37,722 nucleotides of DNA from Clostridia bacterium (lineage in GTDB: Bacteria; Bacillota; Clostridia; Oscillospirales; CAG-272), in assembly GCA_024405755.1 (NCBI GenBank), contig JAKSOD010000013.1, positions 1 to 37,722 of the forward strand, in the 5' to 3' direction. Under the pieces are notes generated by a model that saw only the letters and a list, made by a program, of their open reading frames with translations, was not told the DNA's origin and made no database searches. A program made the translations under genes and the position numbers. Positions within the stretch are counted from its first letter, which is position 1; every line of letters starts with the position of its first letter. Positions 7,898-15,701 of this stretch are shown piece by piece.

Positions 7898-8956
7898 TCA
7901 GTTGACGGAGGGATCGCGGCGAGGATATATGACGGTGTGCGCGGCGGCACGGATAAGTCTGTTGTAAAGTGCGAGTCCGAGACCTTCTGTGTCGGGAAGA
8001 TTAGCGTAGACGGCATCTCCGGGGAGTTCGTCAGAGAGGCGCAGGGCGGAAAACAGTAGATGTCCCTGACGTTCGGGATCGGCGGCGGAGCCGATATTGA
8101 TGATCCCGTCCGGGGACAGAAAACGCACCTGCTCGTCGTAGCAGATAATGATGCAGTTGCCTTCCTGCTGTTTCTGACGGAAAAAGCGGAGTCTTTCGTC
8201 GGGATCTCCGCCCACGAGAGCGAGCGGCTTTTCGGGGGCATAGTGGCGGTATTTCATACCGGGACAGATGGGGCGTTCGTCTTCGCGCAGCATACGGGTG
8301 ACAGTTTCTGAGACAGTTACGTCGCTGCATACGCAGCACAGAGCGTCAAAAGTGACGGCACCGGGACGCAGGAGGATAAGGGAATCTTCCCCCGTGATCT
8401 TGACAATGGTGGATTCCATGCCGAATCTGCTTTCTCCGCCGTCGATAATGGCATCAACCCGTCCGTCAAAATCGTGAAGAGCGTGTGCGGCACAGGTAGC
8501 GGAGGGGCGTCCGGAGATATTTGCGGATGGCGCGGCAATCGGCACTCCGGAGAGTCTGATAAGGGCATTGGCAATGGGGTGAGAGGGACAGCGTACCGCT
8601 ACGGAATCAAGTCCACCGGTGACGGTAAGGGGAATAGTGTCTTTTTTGGGCATAATGACTGTCAGCGGTCCCGGCATAAAGTGCTTTGCAAGGCGGTAAT
8701 ACAGCGGGCAGGTGACGGCATAAGGCTCGGCGTCCGCGGGATCGGCAACGTGGATAATGAGCGGGTTGTCCGAGGGACGTCCCTTGGCGGCATAAATCCT
8801 TTCCGCACTGCGTGAGTTGGTGGCATCGCCGCCGATACCGTAAACGGTTTCGGTGGGGAAGACCACGAGTCCGCCGCTGCGTATGATTTTTGCGGCGGTA
8901 TCAAGGTCTCGATCCGTGAATTTTTCCGGATCGACCGCAAATAAACTGGTTTTCAT
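7898..8956 (-). CDS. tsaC: L-threonylcarbamoyladenylate synthase (TsaC/Sua5)
   Basis: A 352-residue protein of the long Sua5 type. The N-terminal YrdC-like domain (about residues 1-205) has the family motifs FPTETVYGIGG, KGRPSDNPLIIHV (around residues 58-70), PGPLTVIMPK and PSANISGRPS. The C-terminal Sua5 domain (about residues 235-340) begins after PICPGMKYRHYAPE. It makes threonylcarbamoyl-AMP from Thr, bicarbonate and ATP, the first step of t6A37 modification of ANN-decoding tRNAs in the cytoplasm. The start ATG has only a weak ribosome binding site. The gene follows prfA in the same direction after 72 bases. Confidence 0.95.
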   Translation of the reverse strand: MKTSLFAVDPEKFTDRDLDTAAKIIRSGGLVVFPTETVYGIGGDATNSRSAERIYAAKGRPSDNPLIIHVADPADAEPYAVTCPLYYRLAKHFMPGPLTVIMPKKDTIPLTVTGGLDSVAVRCPSHPIANALIRLSGVPIAAPSANISGRPSATCAAHALHDFDGRVDAIIDGGESRFGMESTIVKITGEDSLILLRPGAVTFDALCCVCSDVTVSETVTRMLREDERPICPGMKYRHYAPEKPLALVGGDPDERLRFFRQKQQEGNCIIICYDEQVRFLSPDGIINIGSAADPERQGHLLFSALRLSDELPGDAVYANLPDTEGLGLALYNRLIRAAAHTVIYPRRDPSVN

Positions 8957-9028
8957 AAAATATGTGTCCGTTTCGCATAAGATTTACTGTAAAAAAGTTC
9001 GGGTTTCGTTGAACCGGGGAAGTGAATA

Positions 9029-10096
9029 TCAGCCGCCGTTTTTCAGTTTTTCCGCGGTATCGGCGGCAATTAGGGCGTCGATCATTCCTCCGATCCCGCC
9101 GTCAAGGAAGGAATCGAGGGAGTGAAGAGTAAGACCAATACGGTGATCGGTGACGCGGTCCTGAGGAAAATTGTAAGTCCGGATCTTCTCGCTGCGGTCT
9201 CCGCTGCCCACCATGGCGCGGCGTGCGGAGGCAATGGAATTTTCCTGTTCCGTGCGTTTTATATCGTAAAGCTTTGCGCGCAGCATTTTCAATGCCTTGT
9301 CTTTGTTCTGAAACTGTGAGCGTTCCTGCTGACATTCGATGACGATACCCGTAGGCTTGTGAGTGAGACGAACGGCGGATTCGGTTTTGTTGATGTGCTG
9401 ACCGCCTGCGCCGGACGATTTGCAGGACTCAAAGACGATATCGGAAGGTTTGATCTCGACGTCAACGTCTTCGGCTTCGGGAAGGACGGCGACGGAGACC
9501 GTGGATGTCTGGATACGTCCCTGGGATTCGGTCAGGGGGACACGCTGAACGCGGTGAACACCGGATTCGAATTTGAATCGGGAGTACGCACCGTCGCCTT
9601 CCACGGTGAAGGTTATCTCACGGTAGCCGCCGAGACCTGTTTCGTTGGCTGATGCGACAGAGACACGGAAATTCTGCCGGTCGCAGTACATTGAGTACAT
9701 ACGGAACAGATCGGCGGCAAAGATCGCGGCTTCCTCGCCGCCTGCGCAGGCGCGTATCTCGACTACCACGTTTCTGTCGTCGTTGGGATCGCGGGGCAGG
9801 AGGAGTACAGTCAATTTTTCCTTTGATTCCGCCGCACCCGCGCGCGCCGCGGAGAGTTCTTCCGAGGCAAGCGCACGGAGTTCGGGATCGGAGGAAGAAT
9901 CAAGTATTTCCTCCGCTTCCTTTGCGGCTGCGGTGAGAGCTTGGTAATTACGGTATTCGCTGACCACCGGGGTCAGAGATTTATATTCTTTCTGGAGCCG
10001 TGTGTAAAGTGCGATATCGGAGATCACGTCGGGGTCTTCGAATTTTTTTTCAAGATCGACGTACTTTTCTTCGGCTCCGCGGAGTCTTTCAAGCAT
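9029..10096 (-). CDS. prfA: peptide chain release factor 1
   Basis: A class I release factor of 355 residues that reads UAA and UAG and triggers peptidyl-tRNA hydrolysis. The catalytic GGQ loop is at residues 231-233 (SSGAGGQHINK), and the stop-codon-reading tripeptide is Pro-Leu-Thr at about 187-189 (RVPLTESQGR), fitting the P-x-T pattern of RF1 rather than SPF of RF2. I chose the ATG at 10096, giving MLERLRGAEEKY, because this matches the usual RF1 N-terminus and has AGGCGG about 11 bases upstream. A GTG at 10117, 3 bases after the preceding stop, would add seven residues. It lies only 24 bases after the M18 peptidase gene and is probably co-transcribed. Confidence 0.97.
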   Translation of the reverse strand: MLERLRGAEEKYVDLEKKFEDPDVISDIALYTRLQKEYKSLTPVVSEYRNYQALTAAAKEAEEILDSSSDPELRALASEELSAARAGAAESKEKLTVLLLPRDPNDDRNVVVEIRACAGGEEAAIFAADLFRMYSMYCDRQNFRVSVASANETGLGGYREITFTVEGDGAYSRFKFESGVHRVQRVPLTESQGRIQTSTVSVAVLPEAEDVDVEIKPSDIVFESCKSSGAGGQHINKTESAVRLTHKPTGIVIECQQERSQFQNKDKALKMLRAKLYDIKRTEQENSIASARRAMVGSGDRSEKIRTYNFPQDRVTDHRIGLTLHSLDSFLDGGIGGMIDALIAADTAEKLKNGG

Positions 10097-10120
10097 ATCG
10101 TAACAGTCCGCCTGCACCGC

Positions 10121-11530
10121 TCAATAGCGATTGAAAGCGGAGAAACTGCGGTGAGCCTCGTAGAGGTCAACTTTTGAGATGATCTCGTAGGGGGCGTGCA
10201 TGGAGATCACGGGAACGCCGAGATCGACGACTTCAATGTTGTGCTTGGAGATGAACTTTGCGACAGTTCCGCCGCCGCCGAAATCGACCTTTCCGAGTTC
10301 GCCTGCCTGCCATACCACGTCATCTTTTTCCATAATGCCGCGGAGCCATCCGACATATTCGGCGGAAGCGTCGTTGGTACTTGATTTTCCGCGTGCGCCG
10401 GTGTACTTGGTCAGTACAACGCCGCAGGAGAGCAGGGAGGAGTTGCGTTTTTCGAACGCCTCTGCGAAATTCGGATCAAAGGCGGCTGAAACGTCAGCGG
10501 ACAGGCATTTGGAATTGGCGCGGACAAGGGCTGGGGAGACGTTCTGAGAAGCGGCAATGGCGTCAATGAGATCAAGCATAAGATCGCACTGCATGCCGGT
10601 GTTGCCGTCGCTGCCGACTTCTTCCTTGTCGGCGAGAATGCACATCATGGAGTGCGGGGAGTCAAGGGACTCGAACATAGCGGTCATGGCGGGATAAGCG
10701 CAGACTCTGTCGTCGTGACCGTAAGCGCAGATCATAGAGCGGTCAAGACCGGCGTCGCGTGCGTGCCCTACGGGAACGGCGCAGAGTTCGGCGGAGAGAA
10801 AATCGGATTCCTGAATTCCGTATTTTTCGTTCAGCAGACGCAGGACATTGAGTTTGATGCCGTCAGGCTCGTTTTCAAGCGGGCGGCTGCCGATAAGGAG
10901 ATTGAGTTTCTCGCCCACGATCGCTTCGCCGAGAGGCTTGCGGTCGTCGTTGTGACCGAGGTGAGGGAGAAGATCGTTGATATAAAGTACGGGATCGCCG
11001 TCGTCCTCTCCGATCACGACATTGATCTTTTCGCCGTCGGCACGGACCACCACGCCGTGCAGGGCGAGGGGAGTGGCTACCCACTGATATTTTCTGATCC
11101 CGCCGTAGTAGTGGGTTTTGAGGAACGCCATTCCGCTTTCTTCATAGAGAGGAACTTGTTTGAGGTCAATGCGCGGAGAATCGATATGAGCTGCGGAAAT
11201 GCGGATGCCTTCTGCAACGGACTCGGATCCGATAGTAAAAAGGAAAAGATTCTTTCCGCGGTTGTCGTAATAGTATCTTCCTCCGGCGGCGAGAGCGTCA
11301 CCGAAGCGATAGGGAACGAAGCCATGTGCTTTTGCCAGAGTGATCCCTGCGGCGACTGCTTCGCGTTCGGTCTTTGCGTCGTCAAGGAATTTTGCATAGC
11401 CGACGGCGTAATCGTAGGCGGCGGCAACGGCATCCTCGCCGCGTCGCTCGTAGACATTTTTTTTCTTGTAAGTCAGTTCTCTTGCCGCTTCCGCGGGGGT
11501 CTTTTCTTCGTTCAGTTCTTCTTCGTACAT
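10121..11530 (-). CDS. M18 family aminopeptidase (aspartyl aminopeptidase type)
   Basis: A 469-residue cytosolic metalloaminopeptidase of family M18, which forms large tetrahedral complexes and removes N-terminal residues, usually acidic ones. The cocatalytic metal-site motifs are visible: AAHIDSPR (His115, Asp117), GHDDR, DKEEVGSDG with the catalytic Glu pair, and a C-terminal His in SMHAPYEIIS. The length is normal for the family. AAGGA precedes the ATG by about 9 bases. It is followed within 24 bases by prfA. There is no obvious link to translation termination apart from a shared transcript. Confidence 0.95.
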   Translation of the reverse strand: MYEEELNEEKTPAEAARELTYKKKNVYERRGEDAVAAAYDYAVGYAKFLDDAKTEREAVAAGITLAKAHGFVPYRFGDALAAGGRYYYDNRGKNLFLFTIGSESVAEGIRISAAHIDSPRIDLKQVPLYEESGMAFLKTHYYGGIRKYQWVATPLALHGVVVRADGEKINVVIGEDDGDPVLYINDLLPHLGHNDDRKPLGEAIVGEKLNLLIGSRPLENEPDGIKLNVLRLLNEKYGIQESDFLSAELCAVPVGHARDAGLDRSMICAYGHDDRVCAYPAMTAMFESLDSPHSMMCILADKEEVGSDGNTGMQCDLMLDLIDAIAASQNVSPALVRANSKCLSADVSAAFDPNFAEAFEKRNSSLLSCGVVLTKYTGARGKSSTNDASAEYVGWLRGIMEKDDVVWQAGELGKVDFGGGGTVAKFISKHNIEVVDLGVPVISMHAPYEIISKVDLYEAHRSFSAFNRY

Positions 11531-11589
11531 GGTATTGATTCCTTTCTATATACTGTGGTAAGACTTTGTTTCATATTTTTCCGGCGGAC

Positions 11590-12162
11590 TCATTCGTAGA
11601 GTTCCCGATAGATATCGAAAGCTTTCGTAACTTCCTTTACATATTTTTCGGTTTCTTTGTCGGGGACAGACACGAGCCGTCCCTTTTGATCTGTTAGGGC
11701 GGGATCGGCAAGCCAGCCGTCAACGGTGGCCTCACCCGCGTACATGGCGGCAAAAACAGCGGTTATGTCGCGATCGTACTTTTTGAACAGCAGGCTCATC
11801 CAGAATACTCCGAATTTCAGATTCGTATCCGGCTCGTAGAGAAGTCCCGCGTCGGTGTATGAGCCGAGTTTTTCGCCGAGAGTGTAATACTGACCGGATG
11901 TCAGTTGGAACAGTCCGATCTTCTCTCCGTCGGTGACGAGTCCCGCGTCGAAATCCGAACGGACTTTAATGGAAGCGTAAACGGCACTGACCTCAGAAGA
12001 AATGCCGAATTCCTCAGCGTACCGCGTAACCTCGTCAGCGTATCCGCAGGGATGCGTCTTTTCAAGGAACACAGTATAGAGAGTGTCGAAAAGCCACCCG
12101 CAGGCAAAGGAGAGGGCGATGATTGTGAGGATTATCAAAGAATTTTTTAAGCGTTTTCTCAT
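11590..12162 (-). CDS. membrane-anchored lytic-transglycosylase-like protein, catalytic Glu replaced
   Basis: A 190-residue protein. An N-terminal basic stretch and one membrane helix (about residues 8-28) anchor an extracytoplasmic SLT (goose-lysozyme-like) domain. The family pattern I-K-x-E-S-x-F followed by GLxQL is present as IKVRSDF...IGLFQL. The position normally holding the catalytic Glu is Arg68 (codon at 11961-11959), so enzyme activity is doubtful. The later motif MYAGEATVDGWL matches the usual AYNAG-type motif. I chose the ATG at 12162, 2 bases after the coaE stop, because the 17 upstream residues belong to sequence overlapping coaE. It may act as a wall-binding or regulatory protein; that is inference. 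Confidence 0.8.
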   Translation of the reverse strand: MRKRLKNSLIILTIIALSFACGWLFDTLYTVFLEKTHPCGYADEVTRYAEEFGISSEVSAVYASIKVRSDFDAGLVTDGEKIGLFQLTSGQYYTLGEKLGSYTDAGLLYEPDTNLKFGVFWMSLLFKKYDRDITAVFAAMYAGEATVDGWLADPALTDQKGRLVSVPDKETEKYVKEVTKAFDIYRELYE

Positions 12163-12164
12163 TT

Positions 12165-12818
12165 TCAGTCTTTTCTTCCGCAGGCTCTGTGCGAGCGGAG
12201 AGCGGAGCGGCACATGGATTTTTGGCGGGCGTATTCAATGACAGAGAGAGCCTGCTTTTTGAGAGCGTCCGCATCACCGTCATTCCTGAATACAATGTCA
12301 CTTCGTGAGATGTAATAGACGTCATTGGGGGCGGAATCGAGACGGGCACGGATCTTTTCCTCGCTGATCCCGTCACGGCAGAGCAGGCGCGCTACGCGGA
12401 TATTTTCGGGGGCAAGGAGGGATACGGTCAGGTCGCAGTCGGCGTCGAAACCCGCCTGAAAGAGCAGAGGGGCATCAACCACGGCACCAGGACAGTCATC
12501 CGGCAGACCCGATATAAGCCGGAGAATTTCCGCGTGAACGTATTTGTGAGTGATTTCATTGAGTCGGAGCAATTTATCTTCCGCTCCGGGGGCAAATACC
12601 ACGGCGGCGAGTGCTGCGCGGTCAAGACTTCCGTCGGGACTCAGCACGGAAGTGCCGAAATTCTCAGGCAGGGAGATTTCGGCGGTGCAGTCGGAGGGAG
12701 AAGAGACCATTCCGTGATAAATTTCGTCGCAGTCGAGGATCCGGAAGCCGCACTCACGGAAGAATCCGCAGAAAAGGGATTTTCCGGCACCGCTCGGACC
12801 CGTGATACCGATAACCAT
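12165..12818 (-). CDS. coaE: dephospho-CoA kinase
   Basis: A 217-residue P-loop kinase that phosphorylates the ribose 3'-OH of dephospho-CoA in the last step of coenzyme A synthesis. The Walker A motif is GPSGAGKS (residues 7-14), the lid and CoA-binding family motif VDAPLLFQAGF lies near residue 115, and the C-terminal helix ends in a Cys/Arg-rich tail. Length is normal. AAGGA lies about 11 bases before the ATG. It is the first gene of the minus-strand run and has a clear promoter at 12856-12884. The downstream lytic-transglycosylase-like gene starts 2 bases after its stop, implying coupling. Confidence 0.95.
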   Translation of the reverse strand: MVIGITGPSGAGKSLFCGFFRECGFRILDCDEIYHGMVSSPSDCTAEISLPENFGTSVLSPDGSLDRAALAAVVFAPGAEDKLLRLNEITHKYVHAEILRLISGLPDDCPGAVVDAPLLFQAGFDADCDLTVSLLAPENIRVARLLCRDGISEEKIRARLDSAPNDVYYISRSDIVFRNDGDADALKKQALSVIEYARQKSMCRSALRSHRACGRKD

Positions 12819-12855
12819 CAGCCATTCTTTCCTTATTTTATAATAATATATAATA

Positions 12856-12884
12856 ATTATATCACACTAAACATAAAAATGCAA
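12856..12884 (-). promoter_or_regulatory. sigma-A-type promoter of coaE
   Basis: On the minus strand, TTGCAT (12884-12879) and TATAAT (12861-12856) are separated by 17 bases, about 40 bases before the coaE ATG. The surrounding DNA is very AT-rich. Confidence 0.8.
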
Positions 12885-12906
12885 TAGTAAAGGATAATTT
12901 TGCCCG

Positions 12907-12940
12907 AACGGTTGCAAAAACCGTTGTTATGGTGTATAAT
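12907..12940 (+). promoter_or_regulatory. sigma-A-type promoter of the had-murB operon with an inverted repeat over the -35
   Basis: TTGCAA (12912-12917) and TATAAT (12935-12940) are spaced by 17 bases, about 66 bases before the start at 13006. A 7-bp inverted repeat (12907-12913 with 12919-12925, loop of 5) overlaps the -35 box and could be an operator; no regulator is identified. Confidence 0.8.
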
Positions 12941-13005
12941 ATAATTGGTTTGATATACCATCGCGGCATGGGAAATTCCCGCGTACCGCAAGCATGAGGT
13001 TGGAT

Positions 13006-14712
13006 ATGACGAAAGAATACAAGGAAAAGCCGCCCGCAAAAAAATACAAATGGCTGCTTTTTGATGCCGACGATACACTTCTGGATTTTTTCCGTGCAGA
13101 GCATGATGCTCTGTGTGAAACCCTGATTGAAGCGGGACTGCCCGCCGACGGGGAGGCTGTCTCCGTTTACAGCGGAATAAATGATGCGCTGTGGAAGTCG
13201 CTCGAAAGGGGAGAAGTGACCAAGGACAGACTCAGGTACCTTCGTTTTGCAAGGTTTATTGAGACGTACGGATATAATGCTGACGCGCGTGTGCTTGCGG
13301 ATTCATACGAGCATCACCTTGCGGGCAAGAGTTACCTTCTTCCGGGAGCTGAGCAGACCTGCCGTGCGCTTTTCGGCAAATACAAAATGTATATAATCAC
13401 CAACGGGATAGTGTTTATTCAGAAATCCCGTTTCGGTGCCTGCGCCGTACACGATCTGTTTGAGCGTTCATTCATTTCCGACGAGATCGGCGTGCAGAAG
13501 CCTGCCCGGGGATTTTTTGATGCCGTTGCCGCGGGGATCGTGGATTTTGATCCGCAGAAAGCCCTTGTGATCGGGGATTCGCTGACTTCGGATATCAAGG
13601 GCGGGATCGGATACGGACTCGATACCTGCTGGATCAACCGGTACGGAAGACCCGTGCCGGAAGATATGGACATAACTTACGTCATAAATGATATTTCCGA
13701 ACTTCCCGCACTGCTTGAGGGGAAAAACGAGGAGGACAGAATGGCAGAGTATGCAGAACATAATATAAATAATCCGGAAAGGTTTACGGCAGGGGGACTT
13801 GCCGGCGTACTGCGTGAACTCGATCTTGCGGGGGTGGAGTATGAAGAAAATGCCTCTCTCGCCGCCAGAACGAGTTTCCGGATCGGCGGCTGTGCCGATG
13901 CTGCTGTGTTTCCGGCTGACGAGGAAGAAGCAAAACTGACATATTCGCTTCTCCGGCGGGAGAAGGTCAGATATATGACAGCGGGAAACGGAACGAATCT
14001 TCTGTTTGCCGACGGAGGCTACCGCGGAGCGGTCGTGTTCACATCGAAAATGAAAAATATTACGGCAGATCCCGAAAACTTCACCGTGACTGCCGGAAGC
14101 GGAGCGTCGCTGACTCTTACGGCGGCGGCGGCGCGGGACGCGGGACTTGCGGGACTTGAATTTGCCTTCGGAATCCCCGGGAGCGTGGGAGGTGCCGTGA
14201 CAATGAACGCGGGGGCATACGGCGGACAGATGTCGGACGTGCTGACGGAGTGCCGCCTGCTTGATACCGTAACGGGCGAGATACTGACTCTTCCCGCCGC
14301 CGCTCTTGATCTTTCATACCGTCACAGTATCGTTAAAGATCATCCGGAATATGCGGTGCTTTCGGCGAAAATGAAACTCCGTGCCGGAAACAAAGAGGAA
14401 ATTGCCGGAAAGATGAACGAACTTATGGAACGCCGCCGGGATAAACAGCCGCTGGAATATCCGAGCGCGGGCAGCGTTTTCAAACGTCCCGCTCCGGATA
14501 TGTACGTCGGAAAAATGGTTGAGGAGTCGGGACTTAAAGGTGCTTCCGTAGGAGGAGCAAAGGTGTCCCCGAAGCACGCCGGATTTATAGTTAACGCCGG
14601 AGGCGCGACCGCCGCCGATGTCGGCGGACTTGTGGAACTTGTGAAAGAGACCGTAAGGAAAAAATACGGAGTGGAACTCGAATGTGAAATCTGCTTTGTG
14701 CCGGAAAAGTAA
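13006..14712 (+). CDS. murB: fusion: YjjG-like HAD phosphatase - UDP-N-acetylenolpyruvoylglucosamine reductase (MurB)
   Basis: A 568-residue two-domain protein. Residues 1-238 are a HAD hydrolase: motif I FDADDT (Asp20, Asp22), motif II ITN (Thr132), Lys165 in GVQKP, and motif IV GDSLTSD (Asp191, Asp196), closest to the YjjG nucleotidase subgroup. Residues 246-568 are a complete type II MurB: FAD-binding GNGTNLL and GSVGGAVTMNAGAYGG, YRHSIV, and GSVFKRP with the catalytic Ser. MurB reduces UDP-GlcNAc-enolpyruvate to UDP-MurNAc with NADPH. The frame is continuous across the short linker EGKNEEDR. An AGGAGG site sits 5 bases before the ATG of residue 246, so separate MurB could also be made. 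I chose the start at 13006 (ATG with GAGG upstream) rather than 12994. It heads a murB-whiA-dnaE operon. A missed frameshift or stop in the assembly is the main alternative to a true fusion. Confidence 0.92.
   Translation: MTKEYKEKPPAKKYKWLLFDADDTLLDFFRAEHDALCETLIEAGLPADGEAVSVYSGINDALWKSLERGEVTKDRLRYLRFARFIETYGYNADARVLADSYEHHLAGKSYLLPGAEQTCRALFGKYKMYIITNGIVFIQKSRFGACAVHDLFERSFISDEIGVQKPARGFFDAVAAGIVDFDPQKALVIGDSLTSDIKGGIGYGLDTCWINRYGRPVPEDMDITYVINDISELPALLEGKNEEDRMAEYAEHNINNPERFTAGGLAGVLRELDLAGVEYEENASLAARTSFRIGGCADAAVFPADEEEAKLTYSLLRREKVRYMTAGNGTNLLFADGGYRGAVVFTSKMKNITADPENFTVTAGSGASLTLTAAAARDAGLAGLEFAFGIPGSVGGAVTMNAGAYGGQMSDVLTECRLLDTVTGEILTLPAAALDLSYRHSIVKDHPEYAVLSAKMKLRAGNKEEIAGKMNELMERRRDKQPLEYPSAGSVFKRPAPDMYVGKMVEESGLKGASVGGAKVSPKHAGFIVNAGGATAADVGGLVELVKETVRKKYGVELECEICFVPEK
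13730..13743 (+). promoter_or_regulatory. internal ribosome binding site and ATG at the HAD-MurB junction
   Basis: AGGAGG at 13730-13735, then 5 bases, then ATG at 13741, exactly at the start of the MurB part and in the same frame as the fusion. It is the strongest ribosome binding site in this operon and looks like the original start of a free-standing murB (323 codons). Confidence 0.7.
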
Positions 14713-14735
14713 AACGGAACGATACGGAAGAAAAA

Positions 14736-15668
14736 ATGGCTATGAATGAATTTACCCGCAGCGTGCGGCGGGAACTTGTACAGACTGTTCCGTCTTCAGC
14801 CTGCTGCCGCAGGGCACTGCTGTACGGACTTCTTGTCAATGCCGAGTGCGGTATCGGGGGTGCCGTCTATGCGAAATTCAGTGCGGACGGTGCTCCGGAA
14901 CTCGCCGTGCGGCTCATACGCGAACTGTACGGACGTGAGATCGAGCCGACACTCAGCAATGCCTACGGCAGAAAGACGGCGGAAGCCGTCATAGTATCGG
15001 ACAAACTGTCCGCGGCGTTAAGGGAGATTTCGGATCCGGATCACGTCTCGGCGGAACTTCCGTTTTTAAAATGCCGATTGTGCGCCGGTGCATTCTGCGC
15101 GGGACTGCTTCTTTCCGCGGCGACTTTCTGTGATCCGGACAAGGGATCCCGGCTTGAGATCAGAGTCAGCGATCCCGTGACAGCGTCACGGCTGACGGAG
15201 TTTTTCTCGGAAAACGACATACTTCCGACGCTTTCGGGCAGAAACGGAAATTCATCTCTGCTCGTAAAACGGTCCGATGACGTGGAGAGAGTGCTTGCGC
15301 TCTCCGGCGCAAATACGGCGACAATGGAACTGATACAGCATAAATTGGTACGCGAATTCCGCGGAGAGGTCAACCGTAAGTCGAACTGTGAGGTCAGGAA
15401 TCTCAGCCGCGCGGTTGATGCGTCAGCCGCCCACGTTGAGGCGATAAAAGTCCTGCGCGCGGCGGGAATGTTTGACACTCTTCCGGATGAACTTCAGATG
15501 ACTGCCGCACTGCGTGAAGCGGAACCGGAACTGACGCTTGCGGAACTTGCCGCAAGGCACGATCCTCCGATCTCGAAATCGGGACTGAATCACCGCCTCT
15601 CAAAACTATTGCAGGCGGCGGAGAAATACGCGGCTATATCCGGAAACAAATCCGGAAACAAATTTTAA
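14736..15668 (+). CDS. whiA: DNA-binding protein WhiA
   Basis: A 310-residue WhiA protein, a conserved Gram-positive factor linked to sporulation in actinomycetes and to cell division and chromosome segregation in Bacillus. The N-terminal region has a degenerate LAGLIDADG-homing-endonuclease fold (KCRLCAGAFCAGLLLSAATF, then LEIRVSD). The C-terminal helix-turn-helix lies in about residues 260-305 (LAELAARHDPPISKSGLNHRLSKL). GGAAG precedes the ATG by about 7 bases; a second ATG two codons later could also be used. It starts 23 bases after the MurB fusion and ends 33 bases before dnaE. The family usually follows rapZ and yvcK, which are absent here. Confidence 0.95.
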   Translation: MAMNEFTRSVRRELVQTVPSSACCRRALLYGLLVNAECGIGGAVYAKFSADGAPELAVRLIRELYGREIEPTLSNAYGRKTAEAVIVSDKLSAALREISDPDHVSAELPFLKCRLCAGAFCAGLLLSAATFCDPDKGSRLEIRVSDPVTASRLTEFFSENDILPTLSGRNGNSSLLVKRSDDVERVLALSGANTATMELIQHKLVREFRGEVNRKSNCEVRNLSRAVDASAAHVEAIKVLRAAGMFDTLPDELQMTAALREAEPELTLAELAARHDPPISKSGLNHRLSKLLQAAEKYAAISGNKSGNKF

Positions 15669-15701
15669 ACCAAGTAAAATCAAATCCTTTTGGAGTCACG
15701 A

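Noticed and set aside
8990..9016. Possible terminator between prfA and tsaC on the minus strand
   Set aside because: A T-run exists, but the stem is only four pairs with a mismatch beyond it.
10097..10117. GTG start for prfA
   Set aside because: It would add seven residues not matching RF1 N-termini; the ATG at 10096 fits the family and has an AGGCGG site.
10652..11599. Plus-strand open frame (315 codons)
   Set aside because: Antisense to the M18 peptidase, which carries every metal-site motif.
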